Numbered from the stretch's first letter, positions 37,190-45,190 are shown. The stretch is DNA of 64,000 nucleotides from Mucilaginibacter inviolabilis (GCF_011089895.1 NZ_JAANAT010000006.1:1-64000), one strand, 5' to 3'. The notes: generated by a model not told the origin, from the letters alone. Translations and numbers: made by a program.

Positions 37190-37771
37190 TTATTTTAAAG
37201 ATGAGGTAGCCACCTCGGCAATATCACGGAGTGTTTGTTCATCGGCGCCAGTCCGGGCAGCTACCTTGATACCTGTGATATTGGCAAAAACAAACCGGGC
37301 CAATGTACGGGCGCTTTTTTGTATGCCGAATTGCCCCTGCTCCTGCCCCTTTGCTATCAGTTGGGTTAGCGCATCTTCCACGCTCAGGTTATTGTTATTT
37401 ACCATATCGCCTATCTCTTTATCCTGCCCAGCCAGTTCAACGGCGGTGTTTACCATGAAACAGCCTTTCAACAACTGATCTTCTACACTCTCTTTGATCA
37501 GCCCATCAAAAATTTGCTTTATCGTGGCTTCGGGGTCTGTGGCTTTGGCCAGCATGCTGAGCATAGCCCCGGTTTGCTGGGTTTGGTATAGCGACAACGA
37601 TTTTTTAAACAGCGTTCTTTTATCGGTATAGGTATTGTACAAACTCGACCGGTTGATGTTCAAACAGTCCACCAAATCCTGCGCCGATGTGCCGTTGTAT
37701 CCCTTTCTCCAAAAAAGCTCCGCTGCCTTCCCCAGCAATTCATCTTCATCAAAATCTTTTTTACGTGCCAT
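37190..37771 (-). CDS. TetR/AcrR family repressor
   Basis: I place the start at ATG 37771 (193 residues, MARKKDFDEDELL), since the promoter lies at 37832-37839; the longer frame from 37834 would begin inside it. Residues 7-50 form the TetR HTH (AAELFWRKGYNGTSAQDLVD then CLNINRSSLYNTYTDKRTLF). The rest is the ligand domain (LKGCFMVNTAVELAGQDKEI). An operator overlapping its own -33 element and a second copy in front of the adjacent SDR gene indicate autorepression and control of the SDR gene. Ligand unknown; such repressor-SDR pairs usually answer to reactive small molecules. Confidence 0.92.
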   Translation of the reverse strand: MARKKDFDEDELLGKAAELFWRKGYNGTSAQDLVDCLNINRSSLYNTYTDKRTLFKKSLSLYQTQQTGAMLSMLAKATDPEATIKQIFDGLIKESVEDQLLKGCFMVNTAVELAGQDKEIGDMVNNNNLSVEDALTQLIAKGQEQGQFGIQKSARTLARFVFANITGIKVAARTGADEQTLRDIAEVATSSLK

Positions 37772-37831
37772 GATCAACAAAATTAAATGTCTTATCCCCC
37801 ACTTGCCAATCAGGCAAACAGGGCAATAAGA

Positions 37832-37873
37832 CAAAGTTAGTAAATTTAATTATTTGAAACAATCGTTTCAAAT
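37832..37873 (-). promoter_or_regulatory. tetR promoter with overlapping TetR operator
   Basis: Minus strand: -7 element TAACTTTG (37832-37839), a 20-nt spacer and -33 TTG inside the palindrome. The operator at 37853-37872 reads TTTGAAACAATCGTTTCAAA and matches the second site upstream of the SDR gene. Repressor binding would cover the -33 element. Confidence 0.8.
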
Positions 37874-37886
37874 AAGGACAAATTTT

Positions 37887-38642
37887 TTAATACACAATAG
37901 CGTTCACAGTGAAACCTCCATCCACGGTAATTTCGGTACCGGTAATGAATGAAGCATCATCAGAAGCCAGGAACCGTACAACATTGGCAATTTCTTCTGA
38001 TTGACCAAAACGGTTCAATAATATCCGTTGGCTCAAAATGGAACCAAAGGCATCAGCCTGCTCCTGTTCTAAACCAAGTTTATCATGAAGAGGAGTTGCA
38101 ACCGGGCCAGGAGAAATAGCATTAACCCTGATCTTACGCGAAGCCAGTTCGCGTGCCAGTACTTTGTTAAAAGATAACAATGCTGCCTTGCTGGCGGCAT
38201 AAATACTGCTATCAGGCATACCTAAAACGGCGTTCACAGAAGCATTGAATATAATTGAGCCACCATCATTCAGCAGCGGAATAAACTTTTGAACGGTAAA
38301 ATAAACACCTTTTACATTCAGATTCATGATGCTGTCATAATGATCTTCAGTGGCGGTTTCTACCGGGCTAAATGCGGCTATACCGGCGTTGAGGAACAGG
38401 ATATCAACCTTGCCAAATTGGTCTTTAACGGCTTGAACCAGTTGATCAATCTGGTCTATTTTACTTTGGTCTGATACGATACCTGTAGCGCCCAGTTCTT
38501 CGGCTGCTTTGTTTACAGCATCGCGGTTACGGCCGGTGATCACTACGGTTGCACCTCGTGCTATCAGTTCTTTTGCGGCTGCATATCCAATACCGCTGTT
38601 ACCACCAGTAACTACGGCAATTTTGTTTGTTAAATTATTCAT
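37887..38642 (-). CDS. SDR family oxidoreductase
   Basis: Start chosen at ATG 38642 (251 residues, MNNLTNKIAVVTGG) because the promoter and operator occupy 38682-38715; the upstream in-frame extension has no coding character. The classical short-chain dehydrogenase motifs are all present: VVTGGNSGIGYAA (TGxxxGIG) near 10, FLNAGIAAFSP (NAG) near 83, the Ser of IIFNAS, and Tyr/Lys of SIYAASKAALLSF. The C-terminal ITGTEITVDGGF is typical of 3-oxoacyl-ACP-reductase-like SDRs. It should be an NAD(P)H-dependent oxidoreductase in the cytoplasm. Controlled by the TetR protein encoded 115 bp downstream. Confidence 0.92.
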   Translation of the reverse strand: MNNLTNKIAVVTGGNSGIGYAAAKELIARGATVVITGRNRDAVNKAAEELGATGIVSDQSKIDQIDQLVQAVKDQFGKVDILFLNAGIAAFSPVETATEDHYDSIMNLNVKGVYFTVQKFIPLLNDGGSIIFNASVNAVLGMPDSSIYAASKAALLSFNKVLARELASRKIRVNAISPGPVATPLHDKLGLEQEQADAFGSILSQRILLNRFGQSEEIANVVRFLASDDASFITGTEITVDGGFTVNAIVY

Positions 38643-38681
38643 TTTTTTAGTGCTTAAGATTCTTGTTTTGAAATGTTGAAT

Positions 38682-38715
38682 CAAAGATAAGTATTTTGAA
38701 ACGATCATTTCAAAA
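38682..38715 (-). promoter_or_regulatory. SDR promoter with TetR operator between -33 and -7
   Basis: Minus strand: -7 TATCTTTG at 38682-38689, 21-nt spacer, -33 TTG. The operator at 38695-38714 reads TTTGAAACGATCATTTCAAA on the plus strand; with the tetR site it gives the consensus TTTGAAAC-RATCRTTTCAAA. It fills the spacer, so repression by occlusion is expected. Start codon about 40 bp downstream. Confidence 0.8.
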
Positions 38716-38864
38716 TAAAAATCAATATTTATTTATTGCTTACAATGGGCTGACATTTAGGGAATAAAATGGTTAATTTTGCCGTATTCAAAACATCGCC
38801 GGAGATTTCTTTGTCACTTTTTGACAAAACAATCATCTAACCTAAAATAATTTAAAACAGTGTA

Positions 38865-38891
38865 AGGGTAAAAGCCCTTGAGCGTGTTATC
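38865..38891 (+). promoter_or_regulatory. ECF-type promoter motif, copy 1
   Basis: AGGGTAAA at 38865-38872, an 11-nt spacer, then GTGTTATC at 38884-38891, 77 bp before the STN-repeat protein gene. Two more copies with the same spacing stand in front of the genes at 43624 and 44909. The half with GTGTYAT resembles the -10 of ECF promoters. The rest of the 326-bp gap 38643-38968 holds nothing else firm; a TAATTTTG (38774-38781) could be a housekeeping -7 element. Confidence 0.6.
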
Positions 38892-38968
38892 ATATGCGCC
38901 ATGCTTTATGCGGCCTTTAACGGTTCATAAAACAGGCGCACTATTACACACAAAGCATCTATAAATTA

Positions 38969-40738
38969 ATGACCATCAACCAAAAACTAATCACCCGTGG
39001 CCTCGCGCTTTTTATACCCGCAGTTTTTTGCTCTAAACTTTATGCTCAGAATAACCTGATGAAAGAGATCTCCATCGGTGAGATCAAACAACAACGCATG
39101 GGCAGTGTGCTGGATAAAATTGCCAGTAAAGGCAACTTTTATTTTGCCTATAATAACAAAACCATCCCGGCCGATAGTATGGTATCTGTTGCGGGATACC
39201 ACGGAACACTTTTTAGTTTGTTAGATAAATTACTGGGTGATAGCTACGAATTTAAAGAAGTGCCCGGATACATTGTATTAAGGCATGCACCCGGCAAATT
39301 GTACATTACTGCCGAGGTTGATAAAGAATTAGGCATAGTTAAAGGTTATGTAAATGATGTTACAGGACAAAAAGCTATACCGCAGGCCAGCGTTTATGAA
39401 AAGAACCAGCTGGTATCAACCCTAACCAATGACAAGGGCTATTTTGAACTCCGGCTTAAAAACCCAACTGGCGCGCTCTCTTTAAGCGTAAGCAAGGAGA
39501 ATTATCGCGATACCGCCCTTTATATATTACCGGTAGTAAACGTGGACTCCAAGAATAATAACAACAAGAATTATAAATATTATCCCGACGAAGGCTCAGG
39601 GAACGGTGTGGAACACAGCAGGTTTGCGCGCTTCTTTATCAGTTCCAAACAACTGGTACAGGGTATGAACCTGGGCAACTTTTTTGCCACAAGCCCCTAT
39701 CAGGTTTCGCTGGTACCTGGCTTAAGTACGCATGGTATGTATAACAGCCAGATCATTGACAAAGTTTCCTATAACCTCCTGGGCGGCTATACTGCAGGTA
39801 TTAACGGCGTTGAAGCAGCCGGTATATTTAATATCAACCGCAAAGATGTAATCGGTTTTCAGATGGCCGGGATATTTAACGTAGTAGGTGGCAGCCTGAG
39901 CGGTTTTGAGATAGCCGGGATTTACAACAATGTGCTCAATAATTCAAGCGGCATGCAGGTGGCCGGTATAGGTAACAGGACCAATAAATTTAAAGGTGTG
40001 CAGGTGGCTGGTATAGCCAACCGCGATCAGGAGGCACAGGGCTTTCAAATGGCAGGGCTTTCTAATCACGTAAAGAATTTTACTGGCGGCGTACAGGTAG
40101 CTGGTTTGTACAATACCGGTCAGCAATCCAGCGGTTTGCAGTTTGCCGGTCTTTTCAATTGGTCGGCTGTGCAAACCGGCTCACAAATGGCAGGTCTTTT
40201 CAACGTAGCCAAAAAGGTAAAGGGGGTTCAGTTTAGCTTTTTATTTAACGTAGCTGATAGCAGCGACTACCCTATCGGCATCATCAACTTTATTAAAAAC
40301 GGCGAGAAAAGTTTAGCCATTAGCACGGATGAAAACCTGTTTACTCATCTCGATTTCCGCTCAGGCGGCAGGGTCATGTACGGCTTGATAGGCGTCGGTT
40401 ATAGCCTGCGCAATGCACCCGCCAAATACATATTTGATCTGGGTTTCGGCGCTCACATCATTAACCATCAAAAATTCTCTTTAAATGGTGAGTATACGGT
40501 AGAACTTATTACCGATACCAAAAAGAAATTCTATGAAACCCAATCTCTTAAATTATTACCAGGCTATAAGCTTAGTAAGCTGCTGCGCTTATTTGCAGGC
40601 CCAACATTTGATGCCACCAGCGCCAATGTAAATGACGAGGCCCAAATACATGGCTGGCAACTGAATAAACATATCAGCGGTAATAACATCTCTACTTTAA
40701 GTATTGGCGTAACTGGCGGCTTACAGTTTGTCTGGTAA
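38969..40738 (+). CDS. STN and CarboxypepD domain LA_2272-type surface-repeat protein
   Basis: A 589-residue protein: signal peptide 1-26 (ending LYAQ); STN domain about 34-100 (QQRMGSVLDKIASKGNFYFA), the small periplasmic module of secretins and FecA-type receptors; a CarboxypepD_reg-like domain about 115-195 (GYVNDVTGQKAIPQASVYEK); a repeat region about 270-445 with at least nine units of form GxQxAGLxNxxxxxxx (GFQMAGLSNHVKNFTG, GVQVAGLYNTGQQSSG) of the LA_2272 surface-repeat type; and a C-terminal barrel-like domain to residue 589. There is no TonB plug or receptor barrel. STN domains pass signals to FecR anti-sigma factors, and an ECF/FecR pair is encoded next door, so this may be a non-transport signal receiver. 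Inference. Confidence 0.75.
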   Translation: MTINQKLITRGLALFIPAVFCSKLYAQNNLMKEISIGEIKQQRMGSVLDKIASKGNFYFAYNNKTIPADSMVSVAGYHGTLFSLLDKLLGDSYEFKEVPGYIVLRHAPGKLYITAEVDKELGIVKGYVNDVTGQKAIPQASVYEKNQLVSTLTNDKGYFELRLKNPTGALSLSVSKENYRDTALYILPVVNVDSKNNNNKNYKYYPDEGSGNGVEHSRFARFFISSKQLVQGMNLGNFFATSPYQVSLVPGLSTHGMYNSQIIDKVSYNLLGGYTAGINGVEAAGIFNINRKDVIGFQMAGIFNVVGGSLSGFEIAGIYNNVLNNSSGMQVAGIGNRTNKFKGVQVAGIANRDQEAQGFQMAGLSNHVKNFTGGVQVAGLYNTGQQSSGLQFAGLFNWSAVQTGSQMAGLFNVAKKVKGVQFSFLFNVADSSDYPIGIINFIKNGEKSLAISTDENLFTHLDFRSGGRVMYGLIGVGYSLRNAPAKYIFDLGFGAHIINHQKFSLNGEYTVELITDTKKKFYETQSLKLLPGYKLSKLLRLFAGPTFDATSANVNDEAQIHGWQLNKHISGNNISTLSIGVTGGLQFVW

Positions 40739-41354
40739 CAAAAAGAGACGCAGGTGATGCGCCTCTATGGTTATAAAAATGGGGTAAAAGAATTATTGCA
40801 AAACGGGTGTCATGCTGAGCCCTATGATAAAAGCAAAAAATTTCAATTCCCTCCCCACGGGAGGGGCGCGTAGGGCAAGTGTAATGGCAGGGAGGGGTTT
40901 CTACGCGCGATGATTATCCTGTTCTATAAACCCCTTCCTCCCCTTCCCGAGGGAAGGAATTGCACGAGGCTTATGCTTTTAAAATTTGGGGGACGATGTC
41001 ATGCTGAGCCCATCGAAATATGACGGGCAGACCTCCGGGCTCTACCCTTCGGTGTTCTCATCATCATATTATCGCGCCCACCCAGGCGTCCACGCCTGGA
41101 TGTATTTTAGGTAAGCGTCCACGCTTACTTTTACTAACTGTAAGCATAGACGCTTATCTAAGTTTGGTTCAAGCGTGGACGCTTGAACCGTCAGCAGATA
41201 TTGATGCAAAAAGTGGGTTTACACATTTTCGCCAAAAAAATTATTAATTTATTAATTATCAATAATATAAATCAATGTAAACCCTAAAAAGTGTAAACCA
41301 TGTAAACCCACTTTTTGGCAATCCAAAACTATAAAGTATCCGAATAGATCAAAT
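40739..41354. repeat. Cluster of dyad and interspersed repeats
   Basis: No gene here. In order: a hairpin without T-tract (40744-40766); partial copies of the TGTCATGCTGAGC repeat (from 40808 and 40998); a fold-back element with CCCTCCCC and GGGAGGGG arms, about 40844-40972; four palindromes (41082-41099, 41111-41128, 41140-41157, 41166-41189) three of which share the core GCGTCCACGC or its complement; then an inverted repeat AAAAAGTGGGTTTACA (41208-41223) / TGTAAACCCACTTTTT (41301-41316) with two more TGTAAACC at 41276 and 41292. Such families are scattered in Sphingobacteriaceae genomes. Confidence 0.8.
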
Positions 41355-41397
41355 AAAAAAGAGGCTGATCATGATTGATAATCGGCCTCTTTTTTTA
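41355..41397 (-). terminator. Terminator of the ECF/FecR unit
   Basis: A 15-bp stem (AAAAAAGAGGCTGAT with ATCGGCCTCTTTTTT, one G-T pair) starts at the FecR stop codon. A and T runs on both sides allow termination on either strand. Confidence 0.9.
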
Positions 41398-42375
41398 TTT
41401 AATGATGATGTTATTTCCGGTGCCAACGATATTCATGGCAGGGGTTGTACCTTTTATGGCGTTCACTGCGTTGCTCAGCGGATCGGCCCATTTAATAGGG
41501 ATAGTGATAGGGATATTACGCATGACGGCATTTTCAATTTTGATATTGGCGCCGTAAGACTGATTCAATACATCAACGAGTCGCCAAAGCGGCACATTTA
41601 CGGCGTTAAATACAGGGTTTTTATAGTAGCCGTACAGATTGTCGGTGCTCTCTTCAACCTTCCATTGTTTGTCCCCGGGGTTAATGCTTACCATCTGGTT
41701 ACGGGTTAGCCTCACGGCGTTGCTGCTCCGGCTTACTTGTACAATCCCACTTTCTACAATGATCTGGGTGTTGCGCTGTTTACTTTTTACGTTGAAAGCC
41801 GTGCCTACATCTCTAACGGTTACATCATTCACATGTACGGTAAAGGGGGCTGCCTCATCATGCTTCACATCAAAAAATGCCTCTCCGGTAAGTGTGATCT
41901 CCCGTTTTGATTTAAAAGTACCTACGTAGCTTATACCCGAATTTTTGTTCAGATGCACCACTGAACCATCGGGCAGCGTATCAACCCGTACCTGGTTATT
42001 GGCCTGGATGTTCACTACCTGGGTAGCGGCATTTTGCTGGTATAAAGAGTAGCCTATCCATCCTCCGCCTATTACCAACACTGCTGCTGCAGCTATACGC
42101 AGCCAACCCGTATTCCTGTTTAACGGAACTACTTTGGCGGGCTCTTGTCTGCCGGTTGCCCTTTTCTCCTTAAATTTTTCCCAGGCCTCGGCCTCACCCA
42201 GCGGACTAACCTGAGCTAGTCGCTTGCTGGTTTCCAGGATAATTTTTACCTCCTCAAATTTTTTGGCGTTAGCGTCGCTGTCCCTTCTCCAGGTCTCAAT
42301 TTCCTCCCTTTCGCCGGTGCTAGCTTCCCCCAAAATATATTTGATCAGTATATCTTCGCTCATATCCTGTTTCAT
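41395..42375 (-). CDS. FecR family anti-sigma factor
   Basis: A 326-residue protein: cytoplasmic N-terminal anti-sigma region (1-85, DILIKYILGEASTGEREEIE then TW), one membrane helix about 95-115 (GWLRIAAAAVLVIGGGWIGY), periplasmic FecR domain about 125-225 (VDTLPDGSVVHLNKNSGISY, LTGEAFFDVKHDEAAPFTVH) and a C-terminal DUF4974/STN-like domain about 250-326. It controls the ECF sigma factor encoded upstream, whose stop overlaps this start as ATGA. In Bacteroidota such pairs usually adjoin SusC/SusD genes; here none is present and the neighbours are LA_2272-type proteins. Confidence 0.93.
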   Translation of the reverse strand: MKQDMSEDILIKYILGEASTGEREEIETWRRDSDANAKKFEEVKIILETSKRLAQVSPLGEAEAWEKFKEKRATGRQEPAKVVPLNRNTGWLRIAAAAVLVIGGGWIGYSLYQQNAATQVVNIQANNQVRVDTLPDGSVVHLNKNSGISYVGTFKSKREITLTGEAFFDVKHDEAAPFTVHVNDVTVRDVGTAFNVKSKQRNTQIIVESGIVQVSRSSNAVRLTRNQMVSINPGDKQWKVEESTDNLYGYYKNPVFNAVNVPLWRLVDVLNQSYGANIKIENAVMRNIPITIPIKWADPLSNAVNAIKGTTPAMNIVGTGNNIIIK

Positions 42376-42947
42376 GATCTAAACATATTAAATAGCATTA
42401 ATGCAATAAGTGGTAAAAACTCTTTCATTTCTTTTCTTAATATCCGCAGCGCTTTACCCATATGGGTTTCTACTGTTTTTATGGAAATATCCAGCTGCGT
42501 AGCTATTTCCTGGTATTTTAATTCCTGAAACCGGCTCAGCTGAAATATGGCCCGGCATTTTTCGGGCAGCTTACTCAGGGCCTGGCTTAAATGCTGCTCC
42601 AGTTCGCTCATTTTTAACTTGCCTGCCGCATCATCTGTATCGTTCTTCATGGCATACGCTGTTGAGGTTTGATATTTTAATTGAACTTTTTGTCGCCTGA
42701 TATAGTTCAGGCTGTCATGATATACCGATTTGTACAGGTACGATTTAATGGATGTTTGTATATGCGACCATTCGTTTTTTTCCCAAAGTTTCAGGAACAG
42801 CGATTGCACAATTTCTTCCGCCACATCCCAGTCCTTCAGTAACGAGAAAGCATACGCGTGGAGTTCCCTAAAATGTTTTTTGAACAGCTGCTCAAAAACG
42901 GCTTCATTTTCATTGATCAAATCAACCGTCATCTCCTTATTATCCAT
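42372..42947 (-). CDS. ECF RNA polymerase sigma factor (with FecR partner)
   Basis: A 191-residue sigma-70 of the ECF class: region 2 about 15-85 (FEQLFKKHFRELHAYAFSLL, VAEEIVQSLFLKLWE) and region 4 about 120-175 (LPEKCRAIFQLSRFQELKYQ, EIATQLDISIKTVETHMGKA). It ends with a hydrophobic tail (FLPLIALMLFNMF), common in the Bacteroidota FecI-like group. Translationally coupled to the FecR gene. The AGGGTAAA-N11-GTGTYAT motif near three neighbouring genes is a possible target; none is seen before this gene itself. Confidence 0.93.
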   Translation of the reverse strand: MDNKEMTVDLINENEAVFEQLFKKHFRELHAYAFSLLKDWDVAEEIVQSLFLKLWEKNEWSHIQTSIKSYLYKSVYHDSLNYIRRQKVQLKYQTSTAYAMKNDTDDAAGKLKMSELEQHLSQALSKLPEKCRAIFQLSRFQELKYQEIATQLDISIKTVETHMGKALRILRKEMKEFLPLIALMLFNMFRS

Positions 42948-43011
42948 TATCCGCTATTAGGTTCAGTAAAAGTAATTGTATAATCAATATCAGTGATTTA
43001 AAAATTATTTT

Positions 43012-43050
43012 AAAACCCTCTCCTTTGGAGAGGGCTGGGTGAGGCTTTTT
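43012..43050. repeat. Interspersed CCCTCTCC/GGAGAGGG hairpin
   Basis: A stem CCCTCTCC-ttt-GGAGAGGG followed by CTGGGTGAGGCTTTTT. The same kind of element is a frequent intergenic repeat in Bacteroidota. It abuts the stop of the beta-barrel gene and may act as its terminator. Confidence 0.7.
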
Positions 43051-43624
43051 ATTGAAATTTAAACCCAACTCCCAGGCTAAAGATATTGGCTTTTTGCCCC
43101 AGATCTTTATTCACCTTACTTAAGCCTAAGCTATAGCGGGCATCAAAAGTTAAGCTGCCAATGTCAACCCCTGCGTTAATCACACCACCAGCACTAAAAT
43201 CTTTGTATTTAAAGCCTTCCGGAGCAATTGGCTTTTTAAGATTATAGTACAAATCCGGACCGGCAGAAACCCTAAAAACCAGATTGGCTGTATTTATAAA
43301 CTTGTATCCCACCATTAAAGGTACATTCAATTGCCTGAATTTAGCTTCATAGGCGTTTGAATTAAAACGGTATTTATCGCTGAAGGTTACATAATTTATC
43401 TCCGGCTGAAAATATATGGTTTGTCCGGCCCTGGCAAATACACCGGCGTTAAAACCTATTTTGCCAGATTTATCATTAATAGCGCTCAGTCCAGTTTTTA
43501 AGGTAGAAAAGTTAACACCCGCCTTGATACCAAATTCAAGATCTGGTGACGATTGAGCTTTTGCAGAGCCTATTCCTAAAGTAAACAGGATAGCTGCTGT
43601 CGCAAATAATTTAATTGCTTTCAT
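43049..43624 (-). CDS. Small outer-membrane beta-barrel protein (PorT-like)
   Basis: Start at ATG 43624 (191 residues, MKAIKLFATAA) where a signal peptide 1-24 ending SAKAQ begins; a longer frame from 43687 would read through the promoter motif. The mature part has the pattern of an 8-strand barrel of the outer-membrane beta-barrel/PorT group: LEFGIKAGVNFSTLK, GFNAGVFARAGQTIYFQPEI, LNVPLMVGYKF, AGPDLYYNLK, LSLGVGFKFQ. Function of these proteins is generally unknown. It shares its upstream ECF-type motif with both LA_2272-type genes, so it is probably part of the same regulon. Confidence 0.88.
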   Translation of the reverse strand: MKAIKLFATAAILFTLGIGSAKAQSSPDLEFGIKAGVNFSTLKTGLSAINDKSGKIGFNAGVFARAGQTIYFQPEINYVTFSDKYRFNSNAYEAKFRQLNVPLMVGYKFINTANLVFRVSAGPDLYYNLKKPIAPEGFKYKDFSAGGVINAGVDIGSLTFDARYSLGLSKVNKDLGQKANIFSLGVGFKFQ

Positions 43625-43679
43625 TTTTTGGTTTTTGTTAGTGATCATCTTTATCTGTTTATTATTTGTTATTCGGTAG

Positions 43680-43706
43680 TATGACACGCCCGGTAAGCTT
43701 TACCCT
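43680..43706 (-). promoter_or_regulatory. ECF-type promoter motif, copy 2
   Basis: Minus strand: AGGGTAAA (43699-43706), 11-nt spacer, GTGTCATA (43680-43687), 56 bp before the beta-barrel start. Conservation with copy 3 extends to GTCAGGGTAAA. Confidence 0.7.
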
Positions 43707-43747
43707 GACTGTGTTCTGAAAAAAATTTGTTTGATACTAAAACAGGG

Positions 43748-43822
43748 TGTCATGCTGAGCTCCGTCGAAGCATGGTGGTGCAGGCCTCTGCGCTCTACCC
43801 TTCGACGGAGCTCAGGGTGACA
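43748..43822. repeat. Palindromic interspersed repeat (TGTCATGCTGAGC type)
   Basis: Starts TGTCATGCTGAGCTCCGTCG and ends with the near-complement CGACGGAGCTCAGGGTGACA, with an unrelated centre. A second full copy lies at 46853-46924 and decayed halves occur in the cluster after 40800. It is a REP-like family of this clade. Confidence 0.85.
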
Positions 43823-43844
43823 TCCCTCTTTGTGCAATAAATAC

Positions 43845-44909
43845 CTACAAACCCACCTGTATACCCGCGGTATAGCCCCAATAAAATCCATACAGATCAC
43901 GACCATCATGGCGTGTCCAGCTGTTGATATATTTGGTGGTCATCTTTCGCCCTTCTTCGGTATTGGTGTTTACATAATTGATAGACGGACCGGCAAATAT
44001 CTCCACCTTGTTGGCTATCCGGAATGATGGCATCAGCCTGAAAGTCGATCTCCAGTATTCGCCGCCTTTAAAGCTTTCCAGGCCATCGTTAACCAATTCT
44101 GTATTCAGGCGGAACGATTGGATGGTTAATACATGGGCACCAAAACCAGCCTCGTAGGCATACTTTTGTTTTTTATTCTTGAAATTATAACCAATACCCA
44201 CAATGCCGTAAAACACTTTACCACCAGAGCGGAAGGTTAACAACGCGGTTTGATTCTGATCGAAGGTAGCGCCCAGGCTTTTTTCGCCGTTTTTAGCGAT
44301 GTTGATTATACCTACCTGCGCACCTGCGCTATCAGCAATATTGATAAAGCCTATTTGGGCATCTTTTGATTTTTTGGCCAGGTTCATAAAACCGGCTATC
44401 TGGGTGCCTTTATTGTCGCGGGCTATGTTCATAAAACCGGCCAGTTGCAGGGTTGACACATTACCACCCTTATTCAGGAAACCCGCTATCTGTGCACCAC
44501 TGCTGTTAGTGGCTATGTTGGCAAAACCGGCAACAGCCGTTCCGTGACCACCCTCGTAGGTGTTTAAAAACCCGGCTATCATAGTACCATCGGCATTTTT
44601 GCCAACATGGTTCGAAAATCCGGCTATCTGGAAACCACGCGCATCATTGTGGATAATGTTAGAGAAACCGGCAATGGTAGCCCCATGCTCAGCGGCTGAT
44701 ACACCAGCGATAAGATTTAATGAAAAACTATTGGTATCGCGGGGAGCGCTTGTCCAGTTGCTGCTAAGCGGGTAAACCAGGCCAACATTGGTACGGGGTC
44801 GGTCGTGATTCTGGGCTTGTGCATTGGTGCCTGCAAATACTATTAAAAAAAACGTCCATATCTTTAAAATAGTTAATAAGAGGCTGTCATTGTAATTGTA
44901 AAAGTTCAT
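43845..44909 (-). CDS. LA_2272-type surface-repeat protein
   Basis: Start at ATG 44909 (354 residues), before a signal peptide about 1-32 ending NAQAQ; an upstream extension would overlap the promoter motif. Mature part: NSFSLNLIAGVSAAEHG, then about nine repeats of form GxQIAGFxNxxxxxxxx (GFQIAGFSNHVGKNAD, GTQIAGFMNLAKKSKD, GAQVGIINIAKNGEKS) at about 70-235, then a C-terminal barrel-like domain. It is a paralogue of the 38969 protein but lacks the STN and CarboxypepD parts; shared C-terminal motifs include INIAKNGEKSL / INFIKNGEKSL and FRSGGKVFYGIVGIGY / FRSGGRVMYGLIGVGY. Probably a surface or outer-membrane protein of unknown job. Confidence 0.75.
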   Translation of the reverse strand: MNFYNYNDSLLLTILKIWTFFLIVFAGTNAQAQNHDRPRTNVGLVYPLSSNWTSAPRDTNSFSLNLIAGVSAAEHGATIAGFSNIIHNDARGFQIAGFSNHVGKNADGTMIAGFLNTYEGGHGTAVAGFANIATNSSGAQIAGFLNKGGNVSTLQLAGFMNIARDNKGTQIAGFMNLAKKSKDAQIGFINIADSAGAQVGIINIAKNGEKSLGATFDQNQTALLTFRSGGKVFYGIVGIGYNFKNKKQKYAYEAGFGAHVLTIQSFRLNTELVNDGLESFKGGEYWRSTFRLMPSFRIANKVEIFAGPSINYVNTNTEEGRKMTTKYINSWTRHDGRDLYGFYWGYTAGIQVGL

Positions 44910-44938
44910 GTCTATATTATTTATCGTGTATTTGGAGC

Positions 44939-44965
44939 TATGACACACTTCATAAACTTTACCCT
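44939..44965 (-). promoter_or_regulatory. ECF-type promoter motif, copy 3
   Basis: Minus strand: AGGGTAAA (44958-44965), 11-nt spacer, GTGTCATA (44939-44946), 30 bp before the repeat-protein start. It faces away from the second ECF sigma gene (start 45191). Confidence 0.7.
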
Positions 44966-44993
44966 GACTCTGATTTAAAAAATTTGAGAAAAT

Positions 44994-45121
44994 AGAATCA
45001 AGAGACAAGAATCAGGAATCAGGAATCAGGAATCAGGACAAGGAAAAAATCCTATAGATTTATGTAACAATAATTCGGACGGGGCTTTCTCTCTTGATTC
45101 CTGACTCTTATTTCTTGATTC
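44994..45121. repeat. Inverted-repeat element A with AATCAGG tandem
   Basis: Left arm GAATCAAGAGACAAGAATCA extends into four AATCAGG units (45010-45037); the right arm at 45089-45121 is the complement type (TCTCTTGATTCCTGACTC, TTCTTGATTC). A related element B lies at 46343-46460, so the two bracket the second ECF sigma gene and its partner. No transposase is encoded. Confidence 0.7.
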
Positions 45122-45190
45122 TAAAAAAACTGTAACATTTTAACCACCCGTGCGAATAATTGGTAAAACAGAATCACAATAAGGCATTCA

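Noticed and set aside
37772..37834. Extended TetR start at TTG 37834
   Set aside because: It would place the start on the -7 promoter element; the ATG at 37771 matches family N-termini.
41208..41316. TGTAAACC repeats as plasmid iterons or an origin
   Set aside because: Only three copies with uneven spacing and no replication gene nearby; better explained as an interspersed repeat.
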